Shown in pieces: positions 46,714 through 55,694 of a DNA stretch of 64,000 bases. Under the pieces are notes generated by a model, which was not told the DNA's origin, made no database searches, and saw only the letters and a program-made list of their open reading frames with translations. Both the position numbers and the translations under genes were made by a program. Where the stretch lies: positions 1,488,001 to 1,552,000 of the forward strand of contig JABMLP010000003.1 in NCBI GenBank assembly GCA_013176395.1, read 5' to 3'. Position 1 is the stretch's first letter, and every line of letters starts with the position of its first letter. Source of the stretch: Venturia oleaginea. Taxonomy: Eukaryota; Ascomycota; Dothideomycetes; Venturiales; Venturiaceae.

Positions 46714-47252
46714 CGATCGCGCCAAGGCTCGTTCCCACCACCAAACTTTGTATGTACACAACAGATACTAGCTCAATTAAGCCCGGTAATCGCCAAATCT
46801 CTAGATATAGGGTTTTATGGTATTATAGTTTCCCTAGTAGCCCGTCATTCTCTCATACGTATCCTTATAAGCCTATAATCTCTGAGGTATCTTATTGTTA
46901 CAGGGAACTCGTTTCTCAACACAGTAGATTATGTCAAGACCTTCTTGACACCTGTGTTCTCTTGTTCTGGTCCGCGGGTTGGGGTTAAGGGCAATATCAG
47001 TCTGGAAGTACTTACCTTAAGTACCTTCCCTTGCTCAGGTTCTTTGGAGGCTCACTAGATTCTAGCCGTCCGATGTATCTCCCAATTCAATTGTCGTCTA
47101 ACCGATTTGATCCTCAGATCGATCCTGAACGCTTGTCGGTTAGTATGAAGGTTGGGGGTGGGCTTGCTTCGTATGCATATGACTTGTGCTTGATTGTATC
47201 TAAGTAAAAGGTCGTTACTGTAGTAGGTTGAAGAAGCTCCTATGTGAGAAAC

Positions 47253-47533
47253 TGTAAGAGTTCAACCCTCAAAGGTGTTTCGCAAGTGAGAGAAGACTGC
47301 TTGTATTTCAAAGTATCTAAGTACAAAGAAGAAAGTGTAGGTACAGGAAGAACAACTTGTATATATAATCTTCCAAGTAGGAAAAGGACATGCTGTCCTG
47401 AGAAGAGAATAGAAAGGAGTAGAAGCGCATGTGAAACGGTCCCTGAATAATCCCTGCTAGGCGCACGTGAGAACTACCAGGTAGTGCTAAGAATCCATCC
47501 AGGATAAGTTGAGAAAGGATCTATCCTTTGACA
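47253..47533. mobile_element. solo LTR with 5-bp target-site duplication
   Basis: 281 bp beginning TGTAAGAGTTCAACCC and ending CCTTTGACA, so TG..CA. It is flanked on both sides by GAAAC (47248-47252 and 47534-47538), the 5-bp duplication expected for LTR-retrotransposon integration. A TATATATAATC box lies inside at about 47362. No internal retroelement sequence adjoins, so it is a solo LTR left by recombination. Confidence 0.85.
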
Positions 47534-47644
47534 GAAACATAACATGAGATAACCACGAAGAGAGAAAGAAAAGTCCGTCCAACGTCCTCCCTATATACAC
47601 TTCTGGTTCTGGGTGCCAAGGTGTATTCCCACACCTCTTGGCTC

Positions 47645-47689
47645 TTCCCACACTTCCCACACTTCCCACACTTCCCACACTTCCCACAC
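47645..47689 (+). repeat. 9-bp tandem repeat, five units
   Basis: TTCCCACAC repeated five times without mismatch. Confidence 0.9.
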
Positions 47690-47710
47690 CTTCAGATCTG
47701 TGGGCAAGGC

Positions 47711-49824
47711 TTATCTCATAAATCAGACGCTACAATTGTGTGTTTTCGTGGAAAGCGCTAGACCATTTACGGTATCGCTCCAGACCCCAAATTCCTAAAA
47801 ACTCCGCCAACTTCCTTTATCCAATCAAAACTACCGGTGGCTCCGCCACCGACATGCCCCCCTACCCAGACCCACTTTCAAGCTCCACCAAACTCCTACA
47901 ACCAATTAAACCCAAGAACCCCTACCACCCCAAAAACACACAATCGTAGCGTCTGAGCGAAAATGGGCGCGGTTTGTATGGGCGGCCGCTATCACCAACC
48001 TTCGAATTTATGCGTTTTTATAAACACCACAATGTACACCGCGAATATCGATCAAACAAAGACATAAATTTATAGCGCTGGTTTTCTTGTATATAGCACA
48101 CTTTATTTAAATACCACCTCCATTCTCGAATGTCTTCTCATGGATTTGGCGTGCATCGACTCTGAAGCCTGCGGCCGCTATCCAAAAGCCCGACCTTTGG
48201 GCCCCCAGGCCAACGTGCAGATTTCGAGGTATAAACACCATAATAAAGAAGCCCATGAGATTGATATTGATCTCGTACGTAGTGTATTCAGAATCCCAGT
48301 CCAGGCGTTGTGGTGTTCTGTACAGTGGTGGTGTAAACGTCGAAATCCGGACCCTAACCCTGATAACTACACCATACATGTATACACCACCACACCGGTC
48401 GCATTATCCCTAAACTTCGTATGCTGGTAAGATGGACCCCTCTCTCACACCTCGTACCTGTTCCATCGAAAAAATCATGAGTCTATATGTCGTGTTCATC
48501 GACGTGAGAAAGCCCATTTGTCGTAAGCTATATACTGACGCATTGCAGCATTCATCGGTGTTCGTTAGATCCTAGGAGTTCCGGGAAGCTCCTACAACCA
48601 AGCTTCTTCACCAGCTGTAGCACACTTGTCAGCAACTGGTGCCTTTAAGCTCGCGACGTTCAGCATTCGCAACCTCCCAGGGGTTCCGCGAAGTTCCTGC
48701 AACCAATTAGATAATACCACACCCGCACCGGAATCTGATATCGGGTGGCGTATCCGTGAGTGCAGGTTGTAGAGCAGGCATCGACAAGCTCCTATAAGTT
48801 CCGGCAGGTTCCAGGTTTACACACAATGCCTCCAGCAGCCAAGAGGCAGCAGAATCGACGAGGTCGAACTGACTCCTCAAGGCAGCCGCAGCAACAGCGC
48901 GACCACCTACCATCTTCTTCCTCGTCCACACCCTCTTCGGAGGTAGACCTCCGTGTACAGCTCGCGTTGGTACCGACGTCCGATCTCTCCTTTCTTCCCA
49001 GTGTGATTGATACCAGATCGCGCTGTATAGACCCACCACCACTGCCACGAGGACGTGCTCCCACCCAAGCTCTTAAGAAGTCCTGGAAGCTCCAACCACG
49101 AAGGCTTAGCAAGTCCAAGACCTCTTGTATCTTATCCGACGCGCTGATTTTGGGCTGGCGCGATGACGATGACGGAAGGCGAGTAGACGACGAAGGTATA
49201 TATGGACGGTAAGGGCGAGGGACAGGAGTCTGTATATCTTCGAGTTCTATTTCGGCGTCCTCGAGATCTTCTTCGGACTCATCATCCGAATCTTCTTCCA
49301 AAAAGGTGGGGGAACTGGCAGGAGGTGTAGAGAGTTGACTCGACGGTGGGACAATAGGACTTGTCGGAGGGGCAGCTGAAAGCAGAGAACTTGAGGGCGG
49401 TATAAAAGAGTCTATGCTAATAATTTGACGCGTATATAATAAGTAAAAGTGGTGTTATGATTTTGGGGTTGTGTGGTGATAGCGGTCGCCCATACAAACC
49501 GCGCCCATTTGCTCTCAGACTCCCGGTGTGTTTTCTTCCTTCCGTGACGCTCATTGGCTGTTGGAGCTTTTTGGAGCTTAAAAGTGGGCCTATATAGGTA
49601 CCATGCTGGTGGCGTAGCCACCAAATGGTCTAATTGGTGGGAGGAACATGGTGGAACTTGGTTTGGTGGATGTGCGTCTAGGGTGGGTTAGCGGCGAAGC
49701 CGCGAATGGATATGATTGGACAAAGGAATTTGGTGGAGCTTAGCGGAACTTTTGAATGCCTCGAATTTGAGGCGGTAAGGAACGGAAGGAAGAAAACATA
49801 TCGGGAGTCTGATTTATGAGATAA
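47711..49824. mobile_element. element with long imperfect inverted arms
   Basis: The outer ends TTATCTCATAAATCAGAC (47711-47728) and its inverted copy (49807-49824) match perfectly. About 290-340 bp inwards a second strong block matches: AAATGGGCGCGGTTTGTATG at about 47962 is inverted at about 49490. Between the two blocks of each arm lie shorter shared pieces (GTGGCTMCGCCAC hairpins, CCCACTTT..AAGCTCC, CAACCAAT). Many copies of a short AAGCTCCTACAACCA-like motif are scattered inside in both directions, a pattern seen at subterminal regions of some DNA transposons. The total is 2.1 kb. No complete transposase was recognised; a Ser/Pro-rich ORF is inside. A target duplication could not be identified. 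Confidence 0.6.
48792..49301 (-). CDS. ORF inside the long-arm element, no ATG start
   Basis: 169-codon minus-strand frame that stays open further upstream in a Ser/Pro-rich region but lacks an ATG. It has an acidic stretch (EEDSDDESEEDLEDAEIELE) followed by a helix, KIQEVLDLLSLRGWSFQDFL, then a basic, cysteine-containing tail. The helix reminds me of N-terminal parts of hypothetical proteins carried by large fungal DNA transposons, but I cannot name the family. Likely a fragment of an element-encoded gene. Confidence 0.3.
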   Translation of the reverse strand: MEEDSDDESEEDLEDAEIELEDIQTPVPRPYRPYIPSSSTRLPSSSSRQPKISASDKIQEVLDLLSLRGWSFQDFLRAWVGARPRGSGGGSIQRDLVSITLGRKERSDVGTNASCTRRSTSEEGVDEEEDGRWSRCCCGCLEESVRPRRFCCLLAAGGIVCKPGTCRNL

Positions 49825-50304
49825 AATCACAAAGGAAATGCGCCATACGTGTCACTAAACGTTCCACGTGATAGTATCCGTAACAACTGATTATAAAACC
49901 ATGTATTCTAGTCTTTCTCTCTTTTCTTCAAGTTTGTAATACTCGTCAATCAGGATAGTCAATTGAAAAACATATCGACCACGCCTCTCACAGAATCCTT
50001 CTGTCACGGTACGACCGCGGACAAGTCCTTCCCGCCGTTGGGGTGGCCCCACGGCACGTGATCAAGGCAGAACCGGAGTTCTGCCGAGGAAAGGTTTTAA
50101 AGCCTACGCGGCTTCACCCAATTCGTAGCTCTTTGAGCTACGTCCTGTCGTCAAACCTGCCTGTTGGTTTGCCTGCCAGCCCGTATATAGCCTGTTAAAT
50201 GATACCTGTTCCTGCTGCTGCTCCTTCCTCCTGATACCCGAACCCGCCCCGTGACACCTTCTCTCTAGCTTATCCATGACTGGATTTCCAATTGTTCTCT
50301 TGTT

Positions 50305-50432
50305 ATTTTGCAAGCGGTTATGTTCTATTTCGCAAGCTGTCATGTTTATTTTGCAAGCTGTCATGTTCTATTTTGCAAGCTGTCATGTTCTATTTCGCAA
50401 GCTGTCATGTTCTATTTTGCAAGTTGTCACGT
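50305..50432 (-). repeat. 22-bp tandem repeat, six units
   Basis: Units of TTTTGCAAGCTGTCATGTTC type with GCAAG starting at about 50310, 50332, 50353, 50375, 50397 and 50419, spacing 21-22 bp. On the minus strand it reads as MTACKIEH-like repeats in a short open frame (50104-50364). Confidence 0.85.
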
Positions 50433-50475
50433 TTCCATTTAAAGATACTTTCTAGAAGGATCTATTTGTAAGAGG

Positions 50476-50595
50476 AGGATTATATATACGAGCTATCCTT
50501 CCTGTAATTACACTTTCTTCTCTGTACTTAGATACTTTGAAATACAAGCAGTCTTCTCTCACTTGCGAAACACCTTTGAGGGTTGAACTCTTACA
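50476..50595 (-). mobile_element. LTR-like fragment related to the solo LTR, inverted
   Basis: The reverse complement from 50595 begins TGTAAGAGTTCAACCCTC and matches the first ~110 bp of the solo LTR at 47253 with few differences, including the TATATATAATC box; further in, the two diverge. It has the opposite orientation to the solo LTR, so the two are not a 5'/3' pair. A matching 5-bp duplication was not found, so this is a truncated or diverged copy. Confidence 0.7.
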
Positions 50596-51175
50596 CTTTG
50601 TAAAGATGTGATAGAAGTGTAGGGTAGAGTGTATTGCAAAGATAATCTCTAACGAGTGATTGATTGATTGATTGATTTTATCCTACTCGGTTGCAGCCGC
50701 TTAATCACGCAGCTATGTCCGGTTAGGAGGACTTCATCAGACAGCCAACACGTGATAGATTATATAATCCACCGCGCCCCACTTCGCCCCGTTCATTGAA
50801 AAAAGACCAGCTGTCCCCTCGGTCCTCCCTCTTTTCCCTTAACCAGTATCTCCAAATGCCCGCTGGCTCTTGTAGATACTGGTCACTCTGCTAGTATATC
50901 TGTGCTATGTAGACTCAAGAGGCAATGCCTCGTGTTTCGCTATCCTTCTACCTACAGTCTCCCTCTAGTGCTCAGCTTTGTCTGTCTGTTTCGCCTTATC
51001 CTTCAAGGCCAATGGGTTCCCTAAGTATGTTTCTGCTTGTGAAAGTTGCCTTGCACCAGATTCCCATGCGGCAGTGTATTTGGTTGTGTGATGCTGGAGA
51101 CAATAGTAACCATCGTAGTCGTGATTTCGCTGCTTGGGTGTGATACTCCGGGTATGCCCGTAGACGAGGCTGTCT

Positions 51176-51880
51176 GGTAGCTGCCGTATTGTATGGCGCC
51201 GATCGTGCTATAGACCTGCCGTCTTATAGTCGGAGCCTACGTGCTGCTAGTCGCTCTTCCTGCTTGCTATATCGCGCTCCTACTCTTGCCAATGCCATAA
51301 CTGGGACGCAACAGTCTGGGGAGAGGCTCAAGGCTACGTCTGCTGGCTTGTAGGGAGGGATTTGCCGCCAATAAGCTCCTTCTATACGTCTTTACTGCTA
51401 CTGTGTTGCGCACCTACTCTTGCCAATGCCATAACTGGGACGCAACAGTTTGGGGAGAGGCTCAAGGCTCTGGACATCAGCTTGCAGCAGGACGGTTTGC
51501 GGAGACGATAGTAGATGAGGTTCTCTAGCAGCTGCCGTATCGTGTCGCACCGATTGTGTTGTAGACCTGTCGTCTTATAGTCGGAGCCTATCTGCTGCTA
51601 GTCGCTCTCCCTGCTTGCTATATCGCGCACCTACTCTTGCCAATGCCATAACTGGGACGCAACAGTCTGGGGAGAGGCTCAAGGCTACGTCTGCTAGCTT
51701 ACAGGGAGGGGATTTGCCGCCAATAGGCTCCTTCTATGCGTCCTTACTACTTTCTGTGTCGCGCACCTACTCTTGCCAATGCCATAACTGGGAGGCAACA
51801 GTTTGGGGAGAGGCTCAAGGCTCTGGGCAACAGCTTGTAGCAGGACAGTTTGCCAAGACGTTGGGAGAGGTTGTCTAGTC
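51176..51880. repeat. ~351-bp tandem duplication with nested core repeats
   Basis: The unit from about 51176 recurs from about 51527 (shared CTTATAGTCGGAGCCTA, GCTGCTAGTCGCTCT). Within each unit a core starting CCTACTCTTGCCAATGCCAT occurs twice (51279, 51413, 51630, 51766; spacing 134, 217, 136 bp). No coding content was recognised on either strand. Confidence 0.85.
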
Positions 51881-52872
51881 GTTGCAGTGGTGTGTGGTGC
51901 CGATTGTTGCACACCGGGCGTCTGGTGTTTGAGTTGTGTTGAAGGTATTGCCGTTCTAGCGGTGACTCGTCGACTCGGAGCGTTGCAGTGTCATCTGGGG
52001 TGATGGACTAGCCGGGAGATAGTGACTAGATGGTTGCTGTTGTCTTTGGTGGACGCATCGTTCGTGTAGCTTGCTCATGTATTCGTCTGCTTGCTCTGCC
52101 GTGGCCGCAACGGCGACTCTATAGGTATCTCATCGACGCTGAGGGACGCGCGATGGCCTCTAGAGGCCGGAGCGGCCACTGGCAGAGGTGTTTTGATGAT
52201 CTTTAGATGATACTTCTGTAAATTCCAAAAATTGAGTTCTCGCTGTGTGTGCTGTCTTCATCTCTAATGAGTGTGCCCTGGCTCTGCGCCAGGTACAAAT
52301 ACTTAGGGATCATGTGAACGCTCGAGCCTTGGCAAAGCGAGCGCCACGAGCGCAGGATTTCTTAGGAGATGGATCTCTATATATAGGACGAGACTCTGCT
52401 CCCTCGGTGTCTCGTATCTTCACTCTCTAGTTGCTTCGCTATTGCTTTTAGTTACTTAGCACAATTCACGACTCTTATATCTTGCTAGCTTCTCTTCACT
52501 TGTTTGATACGATATTGTCGCCCAGGTCCACTTGAGCCCTACTGTACGGATTAGCCAAATCCAGCTAGACCACTTCGAGCCATAGCCTCTGCGTAACATG
52601 TAGGTACATTCGCACTCATTGCCATACAACCAATTTCGAAGTCAGAATCTCGAATCTTTCACCATGTTATATACAATCCAAGATATCTTATAACTTGATT
52701 ATTGAGAACCATAGAATAAGTCGTACCGCGAAGCTCTCTTAGAAGGTATGAGAATGGCGAATCGTGGACGTCTGAGATAGCCTCATGTCACAGATGTCTT
52801 ACGGTTTGTGTTTCGGTATTTTTGAGCTTTTCAGTTGTTTGCATGCGGACACTGTACGAAAATGTCGATGAT

Positions 52873-53004
52873 GAAGACGTTGGTGAAGACGTTGATGAGG
52901 ACGTTGATGAAGACGTTGATGAAGACGTTGATGAAGACGTTGATGAAGACGTTGATGAAGACGTTGATGAAGACGTTGATGAAGACGTTGATGAAGACGT
53001 TGAT
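52873..53004. repeat. 12-bp minisatellite, 11 units
   Basis: GAAGACGTTGAT repeated 11 times over 132 bp; only the first unit (GGT end) and the third (GAGGAC) differ. Both strands are open through it, giving DVDE repeats on plus and TSSS repeats on minus; neither reading has other coding support. Confidence 0.95.
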
Positions 53005-53777
53005 ACGGGAAGTCTGATTAGCCTGCCTCTAGCCTCATTCGTCAGCAAATTTCCGAGGTTTGTCCGCGGAGCACCTTTCAATTTCAACCAATTATATTAG
53101 TGCCTACGCTAACTATTTCCGACCTAAAGCGGAATAGCCGCCAATCTTTTCATCTTAATTTTGATACAAGAGAAAGACTCTTCTCGCAATATTAAGAGAA
53201 ATGATATTCCTTTTCTAGGAGCTCCTTATTTGTTCAGTTCGTCCGCAAAGTACAAAGCTAAGCATGACACCAACAGCAACCACCGAGCTACCCATCATTC
53301 CCCCTATGCTTCTTCCAGTATTGGTTTAGACTTGCGCACGCACCTGACCTGGTGTTGAAGTTGACGTCGGGCTCGGTTATCTTTGTTTCCTGAAGGGTAG
53401 GGAGAGACGTTAAGGTTGCAGTCTGCTTTATCGGGTTTGCGATGGTACTTGAGGCCTGTTCAGTGGTCTTCACATTCTGGAGCGTAGAGATAGACGTAGA
53501 GGTTAGCACAAGTACTCCTTGAACAGCAGCTACCGGAGCAATAGCAGCATAGTTGCATTGAGTAGGGATGACACCAGCTCTCTTCTGAGCCTCGAGAAAG
53601 GTGGGGAGGTGGGGAGGAGGGATCACACAGCGCGGGGTAGGAGATTTTCACACCTCGATCGCCCAGTCACATTTTTTATGGGGAAAGGAGGCCAGAGGCT
53701 TTCATTTCATTTTACCATCTCGTTGCATTTTCATCATTACCGTCATCATCATCGTCAAGAATAGCATGGCAGTTCAT

Positions 53778-55172
53778 GGGTTGGCCAGAATTGACGGCGC
53801 ACAGACCGCCTCAATATGTGATTTTAGAGTAATGTACAGATATCACCACAAAGCGCTTTGAATTCGCACTTGAGGCTGCTCAATAATTGATCTACAGCGC
53901 TGGGGCATCTCCCTCATGCGGTCACGAATTTGTTTAAGTGTAATACGGTCCCATTCTGCCTGAATATCTGCCTTGAATTGGGCCACCGTTGTCCACTTTC
54001 TACCAACCAATCTACCCTTCATGATGTTCCAACACGCTTCTATAGGGTTCAAATCTAGTGACTCTGGAGGGTGGGTGAGTAATAAGAGATCTGCTTCGCG
54101 TTTAAGGAGGGCTGGAGGTGAGTTTAGTGAGTTGATTCCGTGCGATAGATCGCCATCCTCCTGTAGCCAGTATCTGCACTTGTGCTTTGCCTCCAAGTCC
54201 TGTATAGCCTTAATATGTTGTGGCAGTATCTTTTCAGCGTAAAAGACATGCGACATGCAGTTTCCTTTTGGTGTAGCATCCTGTTTTGCCTTCCAGTCAT
54301 CGTAGACCTTGCAGCGCTCTGCAAAGGCAGTATCCAGCTCGTACTTGGGTTGCTTAGGCTGGGTAGGAGCCCGCTGCTTCTGAGGGCTCAACAGGATCTT
54401 TGTAGAATATGAGGCTACCTTTGTGGTTGTAGTTGACTCCGCCGGCGACGTGGATTGTGATGTCTAAACCTGTGCCTTTTGACTCATTTATAGACTTTTC
54501 TTGCCCGGGTTTACGTAGCTCGTACTCGGGATCTTCCATCAGCTGCTTTGACTGGAAGTGAGCCTCGTCTGTGAACCAAATGCGAGACCAAAAGCCTGAA
54601 ATCGTGGCGGTGAGGTGTTCTTGGCCGTACTGACGGCGGAGGGCTTGATTCTTTTTGCTAATTCTCTTTTGAAACTTCTTTTTGAATCGTTTGGCTCCTA
54701 TCTGATTGGCGTGGCGACGTAAAGTTTGTGGTGCGGCTTCCAAATTGAGTTCTTCGACTTGATCTCGGCAGCCCATCTCGTGTGTTGGGTCATCTTGGTC
54801 AATTATCTTCTCTAAATCAGAGGCAGATACCAAGCTTTTTCTTCCTAAGATAGAAATCCTCTTTCTTGTTGTTCTAAGCGCTTTATTGCCCCAATCTTCT
54901 CGGTTTTTCCGCCATCAACGGCCGGTGGGAGTTGGGATGTTGATTCCAGGAAGGTGGCAAATAGATCTAAAGCTAGAGGAGGGACTAGCGGAGTCAAGGG
55001 CTTGAAAAAATCGATTTCGCTTCACGGTATCATATTCTCGACGATCAGTCTTTGGTAGCTTCTTTTTCGGCGTTGTGGGAGCCATAATGTGGTGGTTTAC
55101 ATGGAATCTACGTGTTGTTTTAGAGATCGGATGAAGGTCAGGGGTCTATGCGCCGTCAATTCCGGCCAACCC
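53778..55172 (-). mobile_element. Tc1/mariner-like transposon, defective
   Basis: 1395 bp between 30-bp terminal inverted repeats (53778-53807 and 55143-55172; GGGTTGGCC..GACGGCGCA.AGACC, two mismatches, both transitions). One transposase is encoded on the minus strand and is broken by a nonsense codon and a frameshift. A target TA duplication is not clear at the exact ends. Confidence 0.88.
53843..55085 (-). pseudogene. Tc1-like transposase, broken
   Basis: From the ATG at 55085 (MAPTTPKKKLPKTDRREYDT) the frame passes an HTH-like region and meets an in-frame TGA in TGR*WRKNREDWG, where CGA to TGA would restore Arg. It continues SLVSASDLEKIIDQDDPTHE, RRHANQIGAKRFKKKFQKRI and WFTDEAHFQ, the first catalytic Asp. 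After FYKDPVE the frame is lost by about one base; the next frame resumes SPQKQRAPTQPKQPK, then QEDGDLSHG (second Asp) and PESLDLNPIEACWNIMK (third acidic residue) to the stop at 53843. Domain order is that of fungal Tc1-like DD(E/D) transposases. Inactive as it stands. Confidence 0.88.
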
Positions 55173-55406
55173 GTGGTTGATAAATCGCAGTAGTAAATAT
55201 TTGGAGTTAAGGTGACGTTGTTCAATCCGGCTATTCGAAACCCAGCCTATCTACCATATCCTTCAAAGCCTTCCCATGTTTCTTCCTCTCATGCTCACCC
55301 ATCACCTTCGCGATTTATTCCATCCTACTTGCTGCCATTCCACCAGGTCTCAGTCCTCTCGCGTGGAGCCACCGATCCACGACAACAGACAGATGCACTT
55401 CTCCAC

Positions 55407-55694
55407 CTAACAGCCAAGAACAAGGCAACCGAATGATCTTCGGGCTGGCCTCATACAGATACAGTATTGCGCCTGGCTGTGGCTTGATTCATTGCAGTTG
55501 TCTGATGCTCTTCGGCACTCAAGTGACGCCCTAGTGCCTTGTGGTTCCCGTTTCTCGAGTTTCTCAGGGGAGTAGAAGACGACAGGAGTGGTATCGGAGT
55601 TGTCCAGAGGTGTAGTATCGACTCCTGCTTGCTTGATGGAGAGGGTGGTTGTAAGGGCGAGGGGCGAGAGGAGAAATAAGGTGAAAAGCTTCAT
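55407..55694 (-). CDS. small secreted protein with KR processing site, Cys-rich end
   Basis: The ATG at 55694 gives MKLFTLFLLSPLALTTTLSI, a clear signal peptide, in a 95-residue intron-less frame. After a short Thr/Asp-rich propeptide-like part comes SPEKLEKR, a Kex2-type dibasic site, and then a 43-residue C-terminal peptide with six cysteines (LECRR, NCNE, QYCICMRPARR, FGCLVLGC). Signal, propeptide, dibasic cut and cysteine-rich end is the layout of processed fungal secreted peptides or effectors. I do not recognise a family, and the last cysteines lie close to the stop. It lies between the Tc1-like element and a long gene-free stretch. Confidence 0.45.
   Translation of the reverse strand: MKLFTLFLLSPLALTTTLSIKQAGVDTTPLDNSDTTPVVFYSPEKLEKREPQGTRASLECRRASDNCNESSHSQAQYCICMRPARRSFGCLVLGC

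Noticed and set aside
48760..49212. Plus-strand 150-codon ORF in the long-arm element
   Set aside because: Opposite-strand overlap of the acidic minus-strand frame; Arg/Ser-rich composition without a domain.
50002..50595. A full 594-bp LTR (TGTCACGG..TTACA)
   Set aside because: It has TG..CA ends but the flanking 5 bp differ (CCTTC and CTTTG) and only the last 110 bp match the other LTR, so I list only that part.
52788..53100. DVDE-repeat (plus) or TSSS-repeat (minus) protein
   Set aside because: Frames are open only because of the 12-bp minisatellite; no signal, domain or splice support outside it.
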